A stretch of DNA of 29,855 nt, from assembly GCA_036351435.1 (NCBI GenBank), contig JAZBPA010000044.1, forward strand, positions 1 through 29,855. The letters are read 5' to 3'. Each line of letters opens with the position of its first letter. Within the stretch, counting starts at the first letter, position 1. Under the pieces are notes generated by a model. That model ran no database searches. It saw only the letters and a program-made list of their open reading frames with translations, and had not been told where the DNA came from. Positions 23,016 to 29,855 of this stretch are shown here, piece after piece. The translations under genes were made by a program, and so were the position numbers. This DNA is from JAAUQA01 sp036351435. Its GTDB lineage: Bacteria > Pseudomonadota > Gammaproteobacteria > Competibacterales > Competibacteraceae.

Positions 23016-24881
23016 GTATTTCCTCAGAATATTTATAAACTTAACTGAGTCTATGGGTTTGGTAAGATACCCTGACATGCCTGTCGTATAAGCCTCTTCT
23101 TGTTGCTCGGTAAATGCGTCTGCCGACAGCGCAATTATTGGGGTATGCTCGAATTCCGGATTTGCACGAATGCGCTTAGTTGCTTCAAACCCAGACATTT
23201 TCGGCATATGGATGTCCATGAAAATCAAGTCAGGCTTAAGCGCCAACGCTTTTTCAACTCCACTTTCTCCGTCATCGGCGAGATGAACCGATAAATTGAG
23301 ATCTTCAAATATCGACGTTATCGTAATTTGATTGATCGGGTTGTCCTCAACAACCAATATGATGTTGTCATGAGCAAATCCCAACTGAGTTGATTCAGGT
23401 TCCGTAATGTTTTCGGAAGGAATAACTTCTGCTCCAAGAGGGAGTTTCACAGTAAACTTTGAGCCTTTGTCTACTATGCTCTCCAGTTCTATCGTTCCCC
23501 CGAGAAAGGTTAGCAACTTTTTTGTAATTGAAAGCCCTAATCCGGTTCCGCCATAACGACGAGTTACTGTGCCATCGACTTGTTCGAAATCATCAAAAAT
23601 AGCTATTTGTCTATCTTCAGGGATACCAATACCTTGATCTATCACCTGAATTATCAAATCATCCTGATCTTTAAATAATCTCAAATCAATAGCTTTACCC
23701 TTTGGGGTAAACTTAATCGCATTAGCGATTAAGTTAATCAGAATTTGTCTTAGTTTCCCAGGATCTGTGAGTATTTTTCTCGGCAGGCCTTCGGCATAAT
23801 CAAGATTGAAAGTAATTTCTTTCTGAGCAGCTTGAAATTGATATAAAAAAGAAATGTCGTTTATCAATTCTCTTAGATTGGTTTGCTCTATGATAGTGCT
23901 GACCTTGCCAGCCTCGATTTTGGATAGATCTAAGACATTATTGATCAGCTCAGATAAGTTTTGTGCACTTAAGTTAATGTAATGAATATTTTCATTAAAA
24001 TCTTTGGGTAGTGAATAATTAGCAGATCGATTCAATATCACCTCGCTAAGTCCAACAATCGCGTTCAGTGGGGTACGCATTTCATGGCTGATATTGGCCA
24101 GGAACTTTGATTTCGCTTGATTGGCGGCTTCAGCTGACTCACGCGCCAAGGTGAGTTGTTCTGTGCGCTGAATCTCCATTTCCCGCAGTCGTTGATTTTC
24201 AATAGCATTTTCTTGAAATATCTTTACCGCCTGCGCCATCTCGCCCAACTGGTCTGTACGGTCTAATTCTGGAATAGTTACCTGAGAATGGTCTTTTGAT
24301 AGTTTCAGCATTGCATGAGTGATGCTAGCAAGCGGCCTAGTAATAGAACGAAGTGCAAGCGCAGTTGCAGCTAATACCGCAGCTAATTGAGTTAACCCAA
24401 ATAACAAAGTTATCAAAAGCAATCGGTTTCGTTCTTTCAATAGCCTGGAGCGAGAGAGGGTAATAATGAGTTCGCCGATTTTCCTCTGGGAGTCTTCAGT
24501 TGCAATGAAAATATCAGATTCGCTTTGCAGGACCGTGTTTTGCGATATTTGAGGTTTTTCGAATTCAGCAAACAAACCTCCCTTGTCATCAAGGACAACA
24601 GCAGACACCAAATCAGCCTCAGCTGCGAGACTTTCGAGGATAGCTTGAGCTTTCCGCTGATCCAAGTACCAGAGGCTTGCAGCAATCGCGCCGGCCTGTA
24701 TTTCTGTCAAATTATTGAGGCGTTCCTGTAACTCACGTTCCAGCCCACGATAATGATATGTTAAGTTTAATAGGGCAACCAAGACTGTCACCAGTGTCAG
24801 GGAAGCCCCGATCAGAAGCATTGCCTGTGCGTAGAAACTGCGTTTCCGGCCGGTTGTTATATTGGTAAATAGGAAACCCAA
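22977..24881 (-). CDS. hybrid sensor histidine kinase (HAMP-HisKA-HATPase-REC)
   Basis: The 634 residues comprise a transmembrane helix (19-41), periplasmic sensor (about 42-150, with ASLWYLDQRKAQAILESLAA and VVLDDKGGLFAEF) and a second helix (153-176). HAMP (about 178-230) and a coiled coil follow, then HisKA with His266 (ISHEMRTPLN) and HATPase_c with Asn387, DQGIGIPE and YGGTGLGLSITKKL. A C-terminal receiver carries Asp556 (FMDIHMPKMSG), Thr/Ser at ALSAD and Lys608. All phosphorelay residues are present, but no HPt domain or DNA-binding output follows, so the downstream partner lies elsewhere. The start is a TTG at 24881, with AAGG six bases ahead. It lies 49 bases after a solute-binding protein gene on the same strand, which is probably its ligand sensor. 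Codons are visibly A/T-richer than in neighbours. Confidence 0.9.
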   Translation of the reverse strand: MGFLFTNITTGRKRSFYAQAMLLIGASLTLVTVLVALLNLTYHYRGLERELQERLNNLTEIQAGAIAASLWYLDQRKAQAILESLAAEADLVSAVVLDDKGGLFAEFEKPQISQNTVLQSESDIFIATEDSQRKIGELIITLSRSRLLKERNRLLLITLLFGLTQLAAVLAATALALRSITRPLASITHAMLKLSKDHSQVTIPELDRTDQLGEMAQAVKIFQENAIENQRLREMEIQRTEQLTLARESAEAANQAKSKFLANISHEMRTPLNAIVGLSEVILNRSANYSLPKDFNENIHYINLSAQNLSELINNVLDLSKIEAGKVSTIIEQTNLRELINDISFLYQFQAAQKEITFNLDYAEGLPRKILTDPGKLRQILINLIANAIKFTPKGKAIDLRLFKDQDDLIIQVIDQGIGIPEDRQIAIFDDFEQVDGTVTRRYGGTGLGLSITKKLLTFLGGTIELESIVDKGSKFTVKLPLGAEVIPSENITEPESTQLGFAHDNIILVVEDNPINQITITSIFEDLNLSVHLADDGESGVEKALALKPDLIFMDIHMPKMSGFEATKRIRANPEFEHTPIIALSADAFTEQQEEAYTTGMSGYLTKPIDSVKFINILRKYLRTTVLTECKPG

Positions 24882-24930
24882 GTTGCACCTTATAGCTAAC
24901 GAAAAATAACGATGTAACAGTATTGATTAT

Positions 24931-25722
24931 TTAGTGAATAGGATATTGACCATTCAGTACATCATGATGCTCTTCAACATAGGGTCGGGCGATCTTATCA
25001 ATTAAACCTTGCTGCAGGAGATCGTTATAGCAGCGATTGAAATCCTTCGCTATAGATTGATCTCGAAAATATAATCGTTGTGGGCTGCTGGGAAAGAGTT
25101 TTCTGAAGATGACTAATACCGATGGATCAACATACGGTTCCTGGCCTGATCGTATTCTTTCTTGGATCTGCGCAAAGGCATCGGCCATAATCAATCCGTC
25201 GCCCAGAATTGCATCGGTTCTTCCACTCATCAGTAGCCGAATCTTTTCAAGATCATGATGGTATTTGACGAAGGCACTGAACTTTGGCACTTGTCCAGTA
25301 ATACTGGGTAATGTACTTACACTACGTGAGGCCAAGACACGTTTGTTCTGCAAATCTTCAAGGGTTTTTAGATTGTTGAGGTCGGAATCGGCAACCACAA
25401 AAGCCCCATATTGCAGATGATGAAACGGCTCTGTGGCGTAACCGGGTATGTCCTGATGCTGAGCATCAGCCATGGCTAATCCGTCGTAATAGGAGGTTTC
25501 GATATATTCTCGCCAATGCCGACCAAAGGGCACGATGGTGAATCTAACCGTATGTCCACAGTTTAATAAAGTTACTTTGATCACATCACCAATCCGACCG
25601 CGGCCATTCTCATCAATCTGCGGTGGGATGTCGGGAGCGATCATATGGATTTCCTTCGCATACCCAGTCGATAGATAGAGCAGGAAAATAGTCGATAACA
25701 ACTTGATGATCAAAGCATTCAT
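24931..25722 (-). CDS. periplasmic solute-binding protein, family 3-like
   Basis: The 263 residues have a signal peptide (cleavage near GYA-KE, residue 22) and a two-lobed solute-binding layout: IHMIAPDIPPQIDENGRGRI, VPFGRHWREYIETSYYDGLA, VVADSDLNNLKTLEDLQNKRV, RLLMSGRTDAILGDGLIMAD and YFRDQSIAKDFNRCYNDLLQQG. This is the amino-acid-type (SBP_bac_3) family. No permease or ATPase genes are adjacent. The next gene on the strand is a hybrid histidine kinase, so a sensing role, with the loaded protein presented to the kinase sensor, is more likely than transport (inference). Ligand unknown. Like the kinase it is A/T-rich relative to the flanking genes. Confidence 0.82.
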   Translation of the reverse strand: MNALIIKLLSTIFLLYLSTGYAKEIHMIAPDIPPQIDENGRGRIGDVIKVTLLNCGHTVRFTIVPFGRHWREYIETSYYDGLAMADAQHQDIPGYATEPFHHLQYGAFVVADSDLNNLKTLEDLQNKRVLASRSVSTLPSITGQVPKFSAFVKYHHDLEKIRLLMSGRTDAILGDGLIMADAFAQIQERIRSGQEPYVDPSVLVIFRKLFPSSPQRLYFRDQSIAKDFNRCYNDLLQQGLIDKIARPYVEEHHDVLNGQYPIH

Positions 25723-25781
25723 GTCCCACTTCGTGGTGGATTAAACTATGCAGAACTACCATAAGGAGTGAAGGAAGGATT

Positions 25782-27122
25782 CTAATCTTTGTGGTCCAAC
25801 GCACGCCAATAGGCCAATCGCTCACCAATTTTGATTTCTAACCCTCTTGCGACAGGCTGGTAATAGCGCCGTTCCCCCAAAGCTTTAGGAAAATAAGATT
25901 CGCCGGCTGCATACCCTTCAGCTTCGTCATGCGCGTAGCGATACCCTTTGCCATGCCCCAGCTTTTTCATCAGTGCTGTTGGTGCATTGCGCAGATGGAG
26001 TGGCACTTCTAAAGAACCTTGCTGCTGAGCATCACTTGAGGCCGCCTTATAGGCTGAATACACGGCATTGCTTTTGGGAGCACAGGCTAAGTACACCAGT
26101 GCTTGGGCGAGGGCCAATTCACCTTCAGGACTGCCCAAACGTTCATAAGTTTCCCAGGCATCCAATGCGATGTGCAATCCACGAGGGTCGGCATTGCCAA
26201 TGTCTTCGGAAGCCATCCGCAGCACCCGACGGGCGATGTAACGGGGATCACAGCCACCATCTACCATCCGTGAGAACCAGTATAGCGCAGCGTCTGGCTG
26301 ACTGCCGCGCACAGATTTGTGTAAGGCAGAAATCTGCTCGTAGAACAGATCGCCACCTCGGTCGAATCTTCTTACATCGCTTCCGGCCATGACTTCTGTC
26401 AGGGCCATGGCCATATCGCCGCCGCGTGCTGCAACCAAATCAGCAGCCAACTCTAACAAATTCAGCGCCCGCCGGGCATCACCGTCAGCGATCTGGGCCA
26501 GCTGTTCACGTTGCTCTTCGGCGACAGATAACGTCCGTTGCCCGAGTCCCCGTTTAGGGTCTGTCAGGGCATGGTCAATTAGCGCCCGGATATCAGCATG
26601 ATCAAGCGCTTGCAATACATAAACTCGTAACCGAGAAAGCAGGGCGTTATTCAAGGCAAAACTAGGGTTTTCAGTCGTTGCACCGACAAAAATCAGCGTG
26701 CCGTCTTCGACATAAGGCAGAAAAGCATCCTGCTGGGCTTTGTTAAACCGATGAACTTCATCCACGAATAGCACTGTGCGACGTTGTTCATCGCGCCACA
26801 GCTGTTTGGCTCGCTCTACTGCATCGCGCACCTCTTTAACCCCGGCCAGCACCGCAGATATTGCGAGAAATTGCGCGCCACCGTGAACAGCGAGCAGACG
26901 CGCCAATGTGGTTTTACCGCTGCCGGGTGGCCCCCACAAGATCATGGAATGCGGATTACCCCGTTCAATGGCAGTACGCAGTGGTTTCCCGGTTGCTAGT
27001 AAATGAGTCTGCCCGACGAACTCCGTAAGACATTGGGGACGTATCCGATCCGCCAAGGGCCGGTTACTGTGCGGATTGCCCTGCGAATCGGGCGAATCTG
27101 CAGAGGAAAACTTACTCGACAT
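25782..27122 (-). CDS. rarA: RarA/MgsA AAA+ replication-associated recombination factor
   Basis: I chose the ATG at 27122 (446 residues; E. coli RarA has 447) over a longer frame starting at 27176 that would overlap lolA further. Motifs are RPLADRIRPQCLTEFVGQTH, Walker A GPPGSGKT (64-71), Walker B VLFVDEVHRFNKAQQDAFLP, sensor 1 GATTENPSFALN, GDARRALNLLE and the RarA C-terminal block VYLACAPKSNAVYSAYKAA, HLRNAPT and GYRYAHDEAEGYAAGESYFP. RarA is a clamp-loader-like ATPase acting at stalled replication forks. The start overlaps the lolA stop by 11 bases, so the two are coupled. The ftsK-lolA-rarA order is the standard gammaproteobacterial arrangement. Confidence 0.94.
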   Translation of the reverse strand: MSSKFSSADSPDSQGNPHSNRPLADRIRPQCLTEFVGQTHLLATGKPLRTAIERGNPHSMILWGPPGSGKTTLARLLAVHGGAQFLAISAVLAGVKEVRDAVERAKQLWRDEQRRTVLFVDEVHRFNKAQQDAFLPYVEDGTLIFVGATTENPSFALNNALLSRLRVYVLQALDHADIRALIDHALTDPKRGLGQRTLSVAEEQREQLAQIADGDARRALNLLELAADLVAARGGDMAMALTEVMAGSDVRRFDRGGDLFYEQISALHKSVRGSQPDAALYWFSRMVDGGCDPRYIARRVLRMASEDIGNADPRGLHIALDAWETYERLGSPEGELALAQALVYLACAPKSNAVYSAYKAASSDAQQQGSLEVPLHLRNAPTALMKKLGHGKGYRYAHDEAEGYAAGESYFPKALGERRYYQPVARGLEIKIGERLAYWRALDHKD

Positions 27123-27735
27123 CACCAACCACATCGACACCCGGCGGCGGGGTGAACTCGAATTGAGTCGAGTCAATTACTACATTACGTTCCAGCTGGG
27201 TAAACGTGAGTTGGGTACGCTGATTAAGCACATCTTCTAGCTCAATGATATGCAACTGATCGTCTTTGAAGGCGATTCTCAACTGGTTAAACTCAGGCTG
27301 CTCTTGTTTGGGCTTTAACACGAACCACTCCAACCCATCCCGCACTTCCTGACTGTTGACCTTGAAGGTGTCCTCTATCGGCGCAGCACCACTCAGCAAG
27401 GCCAGTGGGGTAGCGCTCAATGCTTGGTCGAGGGCACGCACCGTGATTTGTTCCAATTCGACATCATAGGCCCATAACCGCTTACCATCGGAGACGATGA
27501 TCTGCTCCGACGGTTGTGCGTAATCCCAACGAAACAGCCCTGGTTTTTGCATGACCATGCGACCGCTGGAAGTCTCTAATTGACGAGATTGGTCATCAAA
27601 TACCTGTTGCTCGAATTCAGCACTTAACGAACGTAGTTCTTGGAAGTAACGTTGTACCAAGGACTCTTCTTGGGCAGATGCAGAGTTGCATAACAAGACT
27701 AATAGGCTACTTGTCAGACAAAGCCATTTACGCAT
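27112..27735 (-). CDS. lolA: LolA, periplasmic lipoprotein carrier
   Basis: The 207 residues have a signal peptide (MRKWLCLTSSLLVLLCNSASA) and the LolA core: LVQRYFQELRSLSAEFEQQV, SSGRMVMQKPGLFRWDYAQP, IIVSDGKRLWAYDVELEQIT, ALSATPLALLSG, WFVLKPKQEQPEFNQLRIAF and FTPPPGVDVV at the C-terminus. LolA takes lipoproteins released by LolCDE and carries them across the periplasm to LolB. Length and motifs are normal. It starts nine bases after the ftsK stop and overlaps rarA by 11 bases, forming one transcription unit. Confidence 0.95.
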   Translation of the reverse strand: MRKWLCLTSSLLVLLCNSASAQEESLVQRYFQELRSLSAEFEQQVFDDQSRQLETSSGRMVMQKPGLFRWDYAQPSEQIIVSDGKRLWAYDVELEQITVRALDQALSATPLALLSGAAPIEDTFKVNSQEVRDGLEWFVLKPKQEQPEFNQLRIAFKDDQLHIIELEDVLNQRTQLTFTQLERNVVIDSTQFEFTPPPGVDVVGDVE

Positions 27736-27744
27736 GATATGTGC

Positions 27745-29694
27745 TCATTGTTGGTTTATAGGAGAAGGATTCTGTTTCCAATAATCGGTTACCCGTTGTA
27801 TTTCAGACTCATCAACACGGATCGCCCGCAATCGTTTGGGTGTATCGGCGCTTATTGGCAAGTACAGTAATTCATCATCAGCTAAGTGTTCAGCGTCGTC
27901 CCGATTGAGCACTAAACGAGAATCTTCGGCGGTGGCTACCTTCGAGACCAAGCGGGACGGAATATGTGTCTTGATCAGTGTCGTCAACACCTCTGCGGAT
28001 GGGCGTCGGCAAGCTAAAATCAAGTGCACACCAACCGGCGGTCCCTCAGCGGCAAGCTTGGCGAAAATACTCTCTACCCAATCGCCCATGGCATCGACAA
28101 TATCGGCTAATTCGCTCACGGCCACCACGATTAGAGAAAGAGCTCCAGTTGATAGTTCGATATGTTCAAGACTGTTAGTGTGGGCTTCCTCGGTTGCTGC
28201 GTCGATTAGCTGGGAGGAGGAACGATGGTTGAATTCAGCGATGTCAGCTACTTTGGCAGTCGCCAATAGCTGCCTGCGGCGCTCTATCTCTTTCTTGCAC
28301 CAGACCAAGGTATTGACGGTTTGGTCAACCCGGGTAGTTAACGGGGCCAATAGATGGGGTAGACCGGCGTACGCGGCTAATGCTTCATCCTCACTATCCA
28401 AAAGTAAAAGTTGCAACTGTTGGGGACTCGCCTTGTACAACAGACTCAACAACACAACATGCAACAACTGGGTGACCGCCGCGTTGTTGGAGCCGACAAT
28501 TAGCATATGTGGTAAGCGGGCTAGATCAATCACTAACGGATATTCATCGGCCAGTTCCCCTAAAATCAGGGGCGTGGGCGAGGTATTCGCTTGATAAATC
28601 GACGAGGCCAGCAAAACGCTCAACTGACCGGCCTGATAGATTGGCACTAAGTCGGACAATTTGATGGGTGCAGGTTCTGGATCGAACGGTGTTGATATCG
28701 CGTCATTCAGCGGAGTATTTTCTCCAGCTTCCAGGGGGCTTTCTTGCGGTGCTTTAATTGATGCGAATGGTGATTCTTCTACTGCTTCGGGGTCGGCTTC
28801 CTCCGGGGTAAGCCCCATAACCGGTTCAATCCGCTGCCGTTTTCTAAGCCGAGGTGCTGGGGCTTTGGGGGATGCTGGCGCAACCGGCGGCGGAACTGAG
28901 TTGAAAGGGTTAGGTGCTTCGGAGTGTACCGTCGCAGGCTTAGTTTCGGAAATGGGCATAGACTGAGCCGATTCGATTATTGCCTCAGGTTCATTAGTTA
29001 TTTTCTCGTCCGTTTCAGCTGTATTATCTTCCGCTTCCAACCAGGCTTTCAGACCGGTCAGCAGTTTGCCGCCGCCATTCAATAGATTCAGCGTCACCTT
29101 ACCGACGGCATCCAATAAATCAAGCCAAGAAAGCCCCGTCGCCAAGGTAAAGCCGGCAGCGAATAACACGAATAAAAAGGCCGTAACCCCCAGAGCATTG
29201 AAGGCATTCACCAACCAGACGGCAAGGAAACTACCGAGAATACCGCCAGCCGATGCTTCGGGATGAACGAGCAGAGTTTTTAACAGTAACGTCGCTAAGC
29301 CACACCCGCTACCCAAAATGACTACAAACCCGAACAGCCGGAACAAGATAATTTCCGCGTCCAAATTTTGCAGCGTACCCGGCCTACAAAACCGCCACCC
29401 ACAATACGCAATACCCACCGGAAACGCATAAGCGAGAATACCGAAAAAATAAAACGCGATGTCGGCAAACCAAGCTCCGGTAGTGCCGCCCATATTAGTG
29501 ACCGCCACACCGGGGGCCGTGTGAGTCCAGGCCGGGTCTGTCGCCCGAAAGGAAAGGAGTGCCATGAGCAAATAGATGGCGATGCTACCGAACACCAGCA
29601 GTCCACTGACCCGCAATACCCAGCTTAGATAGGGTAGTATATTGAATCGATAAGATTTCTTTGGAGAAGGTTTTATTCTGTAAGCCTGAGCCAC
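27745..29694 (-). CDS. ftsK: FtsK-type divisome protein with degenerate motor and no gamma domain
   Basis: The 649 residues start at a GTG (AGAG lies upstream). The N-terminal third has four to five transmembrane helices (about 25-47, 80-102, 115-142, 150-190), as in the division-septum domain of FtsK. A Pro/Glu-rich linker (about 225-345) leads to a region that aligns along the FtsK motor: PLILGELADEYPLVIDLARL, LLSLLYKASPQQLQLLLLD, AYAGLPHLLAPL, NTLVWCKKEIERRRQLL. The Walker A site, normally GTTGSGKSV, reads GSNNAAVTQ (401-409), and the Walker B Asp is Ser527 (VVAVSELAD). ATP hydrolysis should be lost. The protein ends at TDYWKQNPSPINQQ without the KOPS-reading gamma winged helix. Position (ftsK-lolA-rarA) is that of the normal ftsK gene. 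The frame is intact over 649 codons, so it is probably kept for its membrane role. Confidence 0.85.
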   Translation of the reverse strand: MAQAYRIKPSPKKSYRFNILPYLSWVLRVSGLLVFGSIAIYLLMALLSFRATDPAWTHTAPGVAVTNMGGTTGAWFADIAFYFFGILAYAFPVGIAYCGWRFCRPGTLQNLDAEIILFRLFGFVVILGSGCGLATLLLKTLLVHPEASAGGILGSFLAVWLVNAFNALGVTAFLFVLFAAGFTLATGLSWLDLLDAVGKVTLNLLNGGGKLLTGLKAWLEAEDNTAETDEKITNEPEAIIESAQSMPISETKPATVHSEAPNPFNSVPPPVAPASPKAPAPRLRKRQRIEPVMGLTPEEADPEAVEESPFASIKAPQESPLEAGENTPLNDAISTPFDPEPAPIKLSDLVPIYQAGQLSVLLASSIYQANTSPTPLILGELADEYPLVIDLARLPHMLIVGSNNAAVTQLLHVVLLSLLYKASPQQLQLLLLDSEDEALAAYAGLPHLLAPLTTRVDQTVNTLVWCKKEIERRRQLLATAKVADIAEFNHRSSSQLIDAATEEAHTNSLEHIELSTGALSLIVVAVSELADIVDAMGDWVESIFAKLAAEGPPVGVHLILACRRPSAEVLTTLIKTHIPSRLVSKVATAEDSRLVLNRDDAEHLADDELLYLPISADTPKRLRAIRVDESEIQRVTDYWKQNPSPINQQ

Positions 29695-29855
29695 GCGACT
29701 CTATCCTATGCTAACTGTCGGAAATGCATTGAATGGGTTGAGTAACCCCCGGTGCTTATAGCCTATCATGCTTGATCGACAAAACAGATAACGATACGCA
29801 AGGTAGCGGAACGAACCTGAGCGCGCGCTGAACTAACCTAGTCCTGAGCGCTCCA

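Noticed and set aside
27123..27176. 18-residue N-terminal extension of RarA inside lolA
   Set aside because: The ATG at 27122 gives the family length (446 residues); the extension is basic, low in family similarity and lies in the lolA coding frame shadow.
29735..29748. GGGTT-GAGT-AACCC hairpin upstream of ftsK
   Set aside because: Only a 5-bp stem without a U-tract; too short to call a terminator or an operator.

Overview
The window comes from a free-living gammaproteobacterium that fixes nitrogen or descends from one. Three things support this: a translationally coupled nifL-nifA pair, a gamma-type recC/recB/recD cluster, and the ftsK-lolA-rarA order known from Enterobacteria and relatives. 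Species cannot be assigned from the sequence alone; Methylococcales-, Competibacter- or Thiotrichales-like lineages are plausible. No tRNA, rRNA, IS element or CRISPR array was seen, and no gene-free stretch exceeds 300 bases.

Layout. 1-343: tail of a DUF4019 protein. 550-3713 (+): nifL-nifA, the redox-sensing anti-activator and the sigma-54 activator of nitrogen fixation; no nif structural genes are present. 3728-4681 (-): secreted HExxH metallopeptidase-like protein. 4682-4968: intergenic region with a 13-bp perfect inverted repeat, a second hairpin and a strong plus-strand intrinsic terminator that belongs to no coding gene, which suggests a small RNA. 4969-9050 (-): tight operon of a TonB-dependent receptor, a YfiR/DUF4154 periplasmic protein and a CHASE8-HAMP-type histidine kinase. 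A response regulator at 9339-10049 (+) is divergent from it. Together they look like an outer membrane-to-cytoplasm sensory pathway.

10062-19496 (-): recC, then a higB-higA toxin-antitoxin pair, then recB and recD. The toxin-antitoxin genes sit inside the RecBCD gene cluster and have their own candidate promoter with a palindromic operator. 19619-20663 (+): a small membrane-anchored protein and YajQ. 20684-21631 (-): secreted Ig-like protein. 21723-21920 (+): NqrM, which overlaps the end of a FieF-like cation exporter (21912-22817, -). 22977-25722 (-): visibly A/T-richer pair of a solute-binding protein and a hybrid histidine kinase, probably an acquired sensory unit. 25782-29694 (-): ftsK-lolA-rarA. 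The FtsK here has kept its membrane domain and overall motor fold, but its Walker A and Walker B residues are replaced and its DNA-reading gamma domain is absent.

The strongest leads are the higBA insertion between recC and recB, the motor-dead FtsK in the canonical ftsK position, the TonB receptor/YfiR/CHASE8 kinase pathway, and the candidate small RNA at about 4750-4941.
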